From Desulfobulbaceae bacterium (lineage in GTDB: Bacteria; Desulfobacterota; Desulfobulbia; Desulfobulbales; Desulfobulbaceae): DNA of 5,213 nucleotides. Made by a program: the position numbers and the translations under genes. The notes beneath the pieces were generated by a model. That model worked only from the letters and a program-made list of their open reading frames with translations, did not search any database and was not told where the DNA came from. Positions 1 through 5,213 of this stretch are shown in pieces (within the stretch, counting starts at the first letter, position 1; each line of letters opens with the position of its first letter). The stretch lies in the NCBI GenBank assembly GCA_026990725.1, contig JALXCX010000293.1:1-5213 (forward strand). Direction: 5' to 3'.

Positions 1-372
1 AAAACCGCCTGTATGTACATCTGTCCGAACGATCTGATGGTTCTCAATGTTGAGGAGATGAAGGCTTACAATCAGGAGCCTGATGCATGCTGGGAGTGTT
101 ACTCCTGCGTGAAGATCTGTCCTCAGGGTGCAATCATGGTTCGTGGTTACGATGACTTCGTACCTATGGGTGGTCAGGTTCATCCAATGCGTTCTTCAGA
201 CTCCATTATGTGGACCATTAAGTTCCGTAACGGTAATGTTAAACGCTTTAAATTCCCTATCCGTACAACGGCTGAGGGTGCTGCTAACGAGTATGCCGGC
301 GAAAGAGGCGATAGCCTGGATGACGAGAAGCTGCTGCTTGAGGGCGACCTGCCTACACCCAAGGCAATGTAA
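1..372 (+). CDS. aprB: Adenylylsulfate reductase beta subunit (AprB), 5'-truncated
   Basis: AprB is the ferredoxin-like electron-entry subunit of cytoplasmic dissimilatory APS reductase; its two [4Fe-4S] clusters pass electrons to the FAD of AprA. The frame is open from base 1, and the visible 123 residues begin KTACMYICP, the end of the first cluster motif. The second motif is CWECYSCVKICP (bases 88-123, CxxCxxCxxxCP). The Trp inside CWEC matches Trp48 of the Archaeoglobus protein, which lies between the two clusters. Further family signatures are MRSSDSIMWTIKFRNG and KRFKFPIRTT, followed by an acidic C-terminal tail of the kind that wraps around AprA. By comparison with Archaeoglobus AprB about 17 residues are missing upstream, including the first CxxC, because the window starts inside the gene. 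An internal ATG at base 13 is not the true start, since it would split the first cluster motif. The gene sits 60 bases before aprA, as expected for one operon. The assignment is nearly certain. Confidence 0.98.
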   Translation, partial: KTACMYICPNDLMVLNVEEMKAYNQEPDACWECYSCVKICPQGAIMVRGYDDFVPMGGQVHPMRSSDSIMWTIKFRNGNVKRFKFPIRTTAEGAANEYAGERGDSLDDEKLLLEGDLPTPKAM

Positions 373-418
373 GTTGTCTGTTGGTTCAGTGTAAGTAAAA
401 TATTTAATATATCTTATT

Positions 419-424
419 AGGGAG
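419..424 (+). promoter_or_regulatory. Ribosome binding site of aprA
   Basis: AGGGAG lies 8 bases before the ATG at 433 and fixes the aprA start. The aprB-aprA gap (373-432) is otherwise AT-rich, with no hairpin or convincing promoter, which is consistent with co-transcription of aprB and aprA. Confidence 0.85.
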
Positions 425-432
425 ATAAAAAT

Positions 433-2445
433 ATGGCATTACCGAATAAGCCGAAAGGCGAGTTAGAGGCCGTTGACAATCCTGAAGTAGTAGAGCATAG
501 CTGCGATTGTCTGATCGTTGGTGGCGGTATGGCTGCCTGTGGTACCGCGTTCGAAATCGGCAAATGGGCCCCCGAAGGAATGAAGACTATTCTTGTTGAT
601 AAAGCTTCTCTTGAGCGCTCAGGTGCTGTTGCTCAGGGTCTGTCTGCTATTAACACCTACATTGGCGAGAACGCCATCGAAGATTACGTAAAAATGGTAC
701 GTAATGACTTGATGGGTGTTGTTCGTGAGGATCTCATCTACGACCTTGGTCGTCACGTTGATGAGTCTGTTAAGCTGTTCGAAGAGTGGGGTCTGCCCGT
801 TTGGAAGAAGGCTGATGACGGATCCAACCTTGACGGTGCCAAGCCTGCCAAGACTCTGCGTGAAGGCGGCGAGCCTGTACGTACCGGTAAGTGGCAGATC
901 ATGATCAATGGTGAGTCTTACAAGTGTATCGTTGCAGAGCCTGCAAAGAAAGCCCTTGGCGAAGACAACATCATGGAGCGTGTGTTCATCGTGAAGATGC
1001 TGCTTGATAAGAACAAAGAGAACACCATTGCCGGTGCTGTTGGTTTCTCTACCCGTGAAAATAAAGTTCATGTTTTCACCTGCAAGACTGCTCTTGTAGC
1101 CTGTGGTGGCGCAGTTAACATTTTCCGTCCCCGGTCTACCGGTGAGGGTAAAGGTCGCGCATGGTATCCTGTATGGAACGCTGGTTCCACTTACACAATG
1201 TGCGCTCAGGTTGGTGCTACACTGACCATGATGGAAAATCGTTTCACCCCTGCTCGTTTTAAAGATGGTTACGGTCCTGTTGGAGCATGGTTCCTTCTTT
1301 TCAAAGCTAAAGTATCCAACGGCCTTGGTGAGTTCTACGCCATGGGCGATGCTGCTAAAGAAGAGTTGAAAAATTTCATGCCTTATGGCGCTTCTGCTGT
1401 TACACCCACCTGTCTTCGTAACCATCTGATGGTTAACGAGTTCAAAGCTGGTCGCGGCCCGATCTACATGGCTACTGATATCGCTCTGAACGCCTTCCTT
1501 GACGCTGCGCGTGAAGCTGGTAAAGACGAGAAAGAAGTGAAAAAAATCTGGAAACATCTCGAGTCTGAGGCTTGGGAAGATTTTCTTGATATGTCTGTTG
1601 GACAGGCTGGCCTGTGGGCTGGTGCAAACATCGAGCCTGAGAAAGTAGGTTCCGAGATTATGCCGACCGAGCCCTACATGCTGGGATCTCATTCCGGTTG
1701 TTGTGGTATCTGGACATCTGGTCCGGATGAAGACTGGGTTCCTTCAGTAGATGGTTCTCGTGCCCATCAGTATAAGTGGGGCTACAACCGTATGACAACC
1801 GTTGACGGTCTGTTCACCGCTGGTGATGGTGTTGGTGCTTCCGGTCATAAGTTCTCTTCCGGTTCTCATGCAGAGGGTCGTATTGTCGCCAAGCAGATGG
1901 TTAAGTACTGTCGCGACAACTCACATACCCCTGAGATTGCTCAGTCTGCTCAGGAGCTTGCCGATGAGATCTATGCACCGGTTAAACGCTACAACGAGTT
2001 CAAGGGTGCTTCAACCCATCAGGATGTTAACCCCAACTACTGCAAGCCTGCCGGTATCATGATGCGCCTGATGAAGGCCACTGATGAGTATGGTGGTGGT
2101 GTTGCTACCTACTACATGACCTCTGGCAAACTGCTTGGCATCTGCATGGATCTCCTTGAGATGCTGCGTGAAGATGCTGCAAAAATGGGTGCCGGTGACC
2201 TGCATGAGTTGATGCGTGCATGGGAAAACTACCATCGTATCTGGTGCGTAGAGGCTCACATTCGTCACATTCAGTTCCGTGAAGAATCTCGTTATCCGGG
2301 TTTCTACTATCGGTCAGACTTCCCGACTGTTGATGATGAGAACTGGAAGTGTTTTGTTAACTCCACTTTTGATCCGAAAGCACAGGAATGGAAGTGTGAG
2401 AAGGTTGAGTGTGTCAATATCGTAGAGACCGACCCTTGGCTGTAA
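433..2445 (+). CDS. aprA: Adenylylsulfate reductase alpha subunit (AprA)
   Basis: AprA is the catalytic FAD subunit of dissimilatory APS reductase (APS + 2 e- to AMP + sulfite, reversible), in the cytoplasm as AprAB. The protein has 670 residues, close to the family's usual length. It belongs to the fumarate reductase/succinate dehydrogenase flavoprotein superfamily. A dinucleotide-binding motif CLIVGGGMAACG (residues 26-37) follows a short N-terminal extension. RSGAVAQGLSAINTY (62-76) contains Asn74, matching an active-site Asn in Archaeoglobus AprA. Other signatures are RAWYPVWN (242-249), ENRFTPARFKDGYGPVGAWF (268-287), FKAGRGPIYM (337-346), GSHSGCCGIW (418-427, probable catalytic-site His420), the FAD-contacting stretch TAGDGVGASGHKFSSGSHAE (462-481) and EESRYPGFYYRSDFP (617-631) near the C-terminus. 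Mapping of individual active-site residues is by motif, not by alignment. The start is supported by a Shine-Dalgarno 8 bases upstream. It follows aprB and is followed by an intrinsic terminator. No frameshift or missing key motif was seen. Fumarate reductase is excluded by the AprA-specific motifs and the aprB neighbour. Confidence 0.99.
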   Translation: MALPNKPKGELEAVDNPEVVEHSCDCLIVGGGMAACGTAFEIGKWAPEGMKTILVDKASLERSGAVAQGLSAINTYIGENAIEDYVKMVRNDLMGVVREDLIYDLGRHVDESVKLFEEWGLPVWKKADDGSNLDGAKPAKTLREGGEPVRTGKWQIMINGESYKCIVAEPAKKALGEDNIMERVFIVKMLLDKNKENTIAGAVGFSTRENKVHVFTCKTALVACGGAVNIFRPRSTGEGKGRAWYPVWNAGSTYTMCAQVGATLTMMENRFTPARFKDGYGPVGAWFLLFKAKVSNGLGEFYAMGDAAKEELKNFMPYGASAVTPTCLRNHLMVNEFKAGRGPIYMATDIALNAFLDAAREAGKDEKEVKKIWKHLESEAWEDFLDMSVGQAGLWAGANIEPEKVGSEIMPTEPYMLGSHSGCCGIWTSGPDEDWVPSVDGSRAHQYKWGYNRMTTVDGLFTAGDGVGASGHKFSSGSHAEGRIVAKQMVKYCRDNSHTPEIAQSAQELADEIYAPVKRYNEFKGASTHQDVNPNYCKPAGIMMRLMKATDEYGGGVATYYMTSGKLLGICMDLLEMLREDAAKMGAGDLHELMRAWENYHRIWCVEAHIRHIQFREESRYPGFYYRSDFPTVDDENWKCFVNSTFDPKAQEWKCEKVECVNIVETDPWL

Positions 2446-2474
2446 GAATACAGTAACACTGTATTAGTTTGTTG

Positions 2475-2508
2475 AATCTCCAGGCCCTTGATGGGCCTGG
2501 AGATTTTT
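2475..2508 (+). terminator. Intrinsic (Rho-independent) terminator after aprA
   Basis: A perfect 13-bp stem pairs AATCTCCAGGCCC (2475-2487) with GGGCCTGGAGATT (2493-2505) around a 5-base loop TTGAT. The stem base runs straight into a run of five T (2504-2508). It begins 29 bases after the aprA stop codon. The T-run is short, so partial readthrough into qmoA is possible. The flank on the other side has no T-run when read on the minus strand, so this terminates in the + direction only. Confidence 0.85.
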
Positions 2509-2539
2509 AATATCTACCCCGAAATGAATTCTGTTTGAG

Positions 2540-2572
2540 TTGCGGGGCATTTTTGTGTGAAATGCCCCGCAA
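2540..2572 (+). promoter_or_regulatory. Second perfect hairpin in the aprA-qmoA gap, no U-tract
   Basis: TTGCGGGGCATTT (2540-2552) pairs with AAATGCCCCGCAA (2560-2572) in a perfect 13-bp stem with the 7-base loop TTGTGTG. No T-run follows on either strand, so it is not a canonical intrinsic terminator. It ends 51 bases before the qmoA start. Possible roles are a processing or stability element at the 5' end of the qmo transcript, a block against 3' exonuclease decay of apr mRNA, or an operator-like palindrome. The structure is seen directly; its role is inference. Strand is given as that of the flanking genes. Confidence 0.5.
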
Positions 2573-2612
2573 TTGAACCAGAAATCACCTTTCATCAATA
2601 CCAGCAGTTAAT

Positions 2613-2617
2613 GGAGG
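2613..2617 (+). promoter_or_regulatory. Ribosome binding site of qmoA
   Basis: GGAGG lies 6 bases before the ATG at 2624, a strong site that decides the start. The next residues lead directly into the FAD motif, so no upstream start is needed. Confidence 0.9.
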
Positions 2618-2623
2618 TTTGGC

Positions 2624-3877
2624 ATGAGTGACACTGCAGGAAATGGTGCAGTACTGGTGGTTGGCGGCGGTATCAGCGGTTTATCCGCTGCACTTGAAGC
2701 TGCGGAAGTTGGCAACGAAGTTTATATCGTTGACAAAAATCCCTACTTCGGTGGCCGTGTGGCCCAGCTCAATCAGTATTTCCCAAAACTTTGTCCCCCT
2801 ACCTGTGGCTTGGAAATCAACTTCAAGCGGGTAAAAGACAATCGTAAAGTAAGGACCTACACAATGACCACTGTTAAATCAGTGTCTGGTGGTCCGGGCA
2901 GCTACGAGGTAACGCTTGAAACAGCACCTCGTTATGTTAATTCCAACTGTACCGCCTGTGGTGACTGTGCCGAGGTTTGTACTGATGAAATTGACAATGC
3001 CTTCAACTTCGGCATGAACAAAACAAAGGCAATTTATCTGCCACATGAGATGGCGTTTCCCCGCCGTTTTGTGCTGGATAAAGACGCATGTTCTGCTGAG
3101 TGTCTCGATGCTATCAAAGGTGCTTGTAAATACAACGCAATTGATACTGAGATGCAGGCAACAACTTTCACCATAAATGTTGGTTCCATTGTCTGGGCAA
3201 CCGGTTGGGATCCATATGATGCAGGTAAGCTTGATAATCTCAAACCAGGTTCCTCACCAGCTATCATCACCAATATGATGATGGAGCGTATGGCTGCTGA
3301 TAACGGACCGACAGGTGGAAAAATCCTGCGCCCGGGAGATGATAAGGAAATTGAGTCCATCGCATTTGTTCAATGTGCAGGATCCCGTGACGAAAACCAT
3401 CTTGAATTCTGTTCATATATATGCTGCATGGCAACTTTCAAGCAGATGACCTATGTACGGGAGCGTTATCCTGAAGCCAAGATCTATGTTTTTTATATCG
3501 ATCTTCGTACACCGGGTAAATACGAAAAATTCCGTGAAAAACTTATGAACGATGAAAATTCAGAGTTTATCAAAGGAAAAGTTGCTGACATTATCGCAGA
3601 AGATGATGGTGGTGTAACCATGGTTGCCGAGAATGCAGTCACTGGTGCTAAAATTCAGCAGAAGGTTGATATGTGTGTCCTGGCAACAGGTATGCAGCCA
3701 GCACTTGGTGATCAGGGTAAAGCCCTTGGTATAAATATGGACGGAAATGGTTTCGTTGTTTCCGAACCTGACAAGGGAATGATTGCTGCCGGCTGTGCCA
3801 AGTCTGCTGCTGATGTGTACACCAGTGTACAGTCTGCAACTGCGGCAGCCCTTAAAGCAATTCAGATCGGACGCTAG
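2624..3877 (+). CDS. qmoA: Quinone-interacting membrane-bound oxidoreductase subunit QmoA (HdrA-like flavoprotein)
   Basis: QmoA is one of two HdrA-related cytoplasmic-side flavoprotein subunits of the QmoABC complex, which links the menaquinone pool to APS reductase. The protein has 417 residues. The N-terminal motif VVGGGISGL (12-20) is a Rossmann GxGxxG that binds FAD, followed by IVDKNPYFGGR (35-45) and the HdrA-type CPPTCGLE (57-64). A ferredoxin-like insert carries CTACGDCAEVC (109-119) and a second, irregular cysteine group C156, C160, C168. Next come WATGW (191-195) and the HdrA cluster motif FVQCAGSR...CSYICC, with cysteines 251, 263, 267 and 268. LATGMQP and a glycine/alanine-rich segment (AAGCAKSAADV) near the C-terminus complete the flavin fold. 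There are no membrane segments or signal peptide, as expected for a soluble-side subunit. It is preceded by a strong Shine-Dalgarno and is 11 bases from qmoB. HdrA of a heterodisulfide reductase is the main alternative, but the short length and position behind aprBA make QmoA much more likely. Confidence 0.95.
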   Translation: MSDTAGNGAVLVVGGGISGLSAALEAAEVGNEVYIVDKNPYFGGRVAQLNQYFPKLCPPTCGLEINFKRVKDNRKVRTYTMTTVKSVSGGPGSYEVTLETAPRYVNSNCTACGDCAEVCTDEIDNAFNFGMNKTKAIYLPHEMAFPRRFVLDKDACSAECLDAIKGACKYNAIDTEMQATTFTINVGSIVWATGWDPYDAGKLDNLKPGSSPAIITNMMMERMAADNGPTGGKILRPGDDKEIESIAFVQCAGSRDENHLEFCSYICCMATFKQMTYVRERYPEAKIYVFYIDLRTPGKYEKFREKLMNDENSEFIKGKVADIIAEDDGGVTMVAENAVTGAKIQQKVDMCVLATGMQPALGDQGKALGINMDGNGFVVSEPDKGMIAAGCAKSAADVYTSVQSATAAALKAIQIGR

Positions 3878-3881
3878 GAGG
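3876..3881 (+). promoter_or_regulatory. Ribosome binding site of qmoB, overlapping the qmoA stop
   Basis: AGGAGG is a full-consensus Shine-Dalgarno 7 bases before the ATG at 3889. Its first two bases are the last two of the qmoA TAG stop (3875-3877). This arrangement implies translational coupling of qmoA and qmoB on one transcript. Confidence 0.9.
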
Positions 3882-3888
3882 AGAGTCA

Positions 3889-5213
3889 ATGGATAAAGTA
3901 TATGGTGCATATCTTTGTACTGGTTGTGGCATTGGCGATGTCCTCGATGTAGATGGACTGAAAAGCGCTGCCTCTGAAACAGGCATTGAAATGAAAGAGC
4001 ATGCCTGCCTTTGTGGAGCTGAAGGTCAGGCTTTTATCAAAAAGGACATTGCTGATGATGGCGTCAACACTGTTGTTGTTTGTGCCTGTTCACCGCGAGT
4101 GATGCAGGACGAATTCAATTTTGGCGACGATGTGATTACAGTTCGTGGTAACGTACGTGAGCATGTTGCTTGGATTGCTGATCCTGAAAGAGAAAGTGAT
4201 GATGTTGATGATTTTCTGCAGGAAATCGGTCAGGACTATGTCCGGATGGCTGTTACCCGTGCTCAGAAAACAGAAATGCCGGAACCTTTTCAGCTTGAGA
4301 CGCTCAGCAAGAAAATTCTTGTTATGGGTGGCGGTATAGCAGGTCTTACGGCAGCAACTGAAGCAGCAAAAGCCGGTTACGAAGTAACAATAATTGAAAA
4401 ATCCGGCCAGCTTGGCGGTAAGGCCCTTGGCTGGAGAAAGATGTTTCCTACATCTTATCCCTATGCTGAGTTGGAAGCACCAAACATCGAGCAGATGGTC
4501 GCAGACGTAACATCAAATGCCAAAATTACTGTAAAAACAGACAGTGAAGTTGCTCGTATTGGTGGATCTCCCGGTGCATTCAATGTAACAGTGAAAGCTG
4601 CAGGGACAAAAAGTGAATGGGACGCTCCGCAGAAGGTCGGAGTTGATGAGCAGGACCTTATTGACAAGGGTGAAATGGAAGATCCCAATGCCGGCATGAA
4701 AGCCTACACCGAACTGAACCCTGATGGTGAAATGTTTGGTGCTGTTGTTCTTGCCACCGGTTGGCGCCCTGCTGATGTTTCTGAGTACGAACACCTCGGA
4801 TACGGAACCCTGAAAAATGTTGTCACCAACGCTGAGTTTGAGAAACTTGCCAAAGATGGAAAAGTTCCAGCACGGGTTGCTTTTATCCAGAGCCCTGGTG
4901 GAGCAGAGCATGACAAGGATTTTCCATACTGTAACTCTGTTACCTCTATGGTTGCCTTGAAACAAGCTCAGTATGTCTGCGACGACAACGAAGATGGTCA
5001 GGCATTTATTCTGTATCAGCACATGCGTACCCCTGGCAACACCGAGTTGTTTTACAAGGGGATGCAGATGAAAGACGGCGTCTTTCTGACAAAAGCAACT
5101 GTTACAGGTGTCGAGGCTTCAGGCGATAAACTTGTTGTTACAGCCGAAAATACACTTCTTGGCGAAGATCTTGCCCTTGAAGTTGATATGGTTGTTCTCG
5201 CCGCTGGTATGGT
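3889..5213 (+). CDS. qmoB: Quinone-interacting membrane-bound oxidoreductase subunit QmoB, 3'-truncated
   Basis: QmoB is the larger HdrA-like subunit of the Qmo complex. The frame starts MDKVYGAYLCTGCGIGD and stays open to the window end, giving 441 codons plus two bases. Family members are about 750 residues, so roughly the C-terminal 40% is missing, where ferredoxin and MvhD-like domains are expected. The N-terminal cysteine-rich domain of HdrA type shows C10/C13, EHACLCG (C40, C42) and VCACSPR (C65, C67). The FAD domain follows with LVMGGGIAGL (144-153), IIEKSGQLGGK (168-178) and VLATGWRP (287-294). Unlike QmoA, there is no ferredoxin insert and no CPPTCG in this part, and the HdrA FVQC...CSxxCC motif is degenerate: FIQSPGG (332-338), then C348 with Thr352 and Ser353 in place of the CC pair. 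A short charged insert (about 250-280) separates the FAD halves. The start is fixed by a strong Shine-Dalgarno. HdrA itself is the alternative, made unlikely by context and the lost cysteines. Confidence 0.95.
   Translation, partial: MDKVYGAYLCTGCGIGDVLDVDGLKSAASETGIEMKEHACLCGAEGQAFIKKDIADDGVNTVVVCACSPRVMQDEFNFGDDVITVRGNVREHVAWIADPERESDDVDDFLQEIGQDYVRMAVTRAQKTEMPEPFQLETLSKKILVMGGGIAGLTAATEAAKAGYEVTIIEKSGQLGGKALGWRKMFPTSYPYAELEAPNIEQMVADVTSNAKITVKTDSEVARIGGSPGAFNVTVKAAGTKSEWDAPQKVGVDEQDLIDKGEMEDPNAGMKAYTELNPDGEMFGAVVLATGWRPADVSEYEHLGYGTLKNVVTNAEFEKLAKDGKVPARVAFIQSPGGAEHDKDFPYCNSVTSMVALKQAQYVCDDNEDGQAFILYQHMRTPGNTELFYKGMQMKDGVFLTKATVTGVEASGDKLVVTAENTLLGEDLALEVDMVVLAAGM

Noticed and set aside
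13..15. The ATG at base 13 as the true start of aprB.
   Set aside because: The frame is open upstream to base 1 and the preceding residues KTAC belong to the conserved first cluster motif, so the real start is outside the window.
619..1692. A 357-codon open frame on the minus strand, inside aprA.
   Set aside because: It lies fully within the strongly supported aprA, its translation has no recognisable domain, and long antisense frames arise readily from the codon bias of a highly expressed gene.
2540..2572. The second hairpin as another intrinsic terminator, or half of a bidirectional one.
   Set aside because: Bases after the stem on the + strand are TTGAACC and on the minus strand CTCAAACAG, so neither direction has a U-tract.
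2573..2600. A possible sigma-70 promoter before qmoA: TTGAAC followed by an ATCAAT-like box.
   Set aside because: Only 4 of 6 and 3 of 6 consensus matches, with a 15-base spacer. This is too weak to call, although a qmo promoter somewhere in this gap remains plausible because of the upstream terminator.
4513..5022. A 169-codon open frame on the minus strand, inside qmoB.
   Set aside because: It overlaps the conserved FAD domain of qmoB, lacks recognisable motifs, and no Shine-Dalgarno or promoter context was seen for it.

Overview
The window holds the middle of a dissimilatory sulfur-metabolism locus on the + strand. In order it contains the 3' end of aprB, complete aprA, complete qmoA and the 5' part of qmoB. 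The first two encode the beta and alpha subunits of adenylylsulfate (APS) reductase. The last two encode HdrA-like flavoprotein subunits of the Qmo membrane complex, which exchanges electrons between the quinone pool and APS reductase. The aprBA-qmoAB order, together with the very conserved AprB and AprA motifs, points to a sulfate-reducing or sulfur-disproportionating bacterium of the former Deltaproteobacteria (Desulfobacterota). The moderate GC content and protein flavour would fit a Desulfobulbales-like lineage, but that is only an impression. The direction of the pathway (reduction, disproportionation or oxidation) cannot be read from this window.

Layout: 1-372 is aprB without its start (about 17 codons missing by comparison with the Archaeoglobus protein). 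A 60-base AT-rich gap follows with a ribosome binding site. aprA fills 433-2445. The 178-base gap 2446-2623 holds two perfect 13-bp hairpins: a canonical intrinsic terminator just after aprA, and a second hairpin without a U-tract nearer qmoA. qmoA fills 2624-3877. qmoB starts 11 bases later at 3889, with its Shine-Dalgarno overlapping the qmoA stop codon, and stays open to the end of the window. The rest of qmoB, and probably qmoC, should lie downstream.

How the genes work together: electrons from membrane menaquinol pass through QmoC (not in view) to the soluble-side flavin and Fe-S subunits QmoA and QmoB. From there they pass to the two [4Fe-4S] clusters of AprB and on to the FAD of AprA, where APS is reduced to AMP and sulfite. 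The terminator after aprA suggests that the abundant reductase (aprBA) and the less abundant membrane complex (qmo) are separately dosed, by partial readthrough or by a separate promoter.

No unknown system is visible here. This is a well-known core energy locus. The points most worth a second look are the tandem hairpins between aprA and qmoA, and the contrast in cysteine ligands between the two HdrA-like paralogues.
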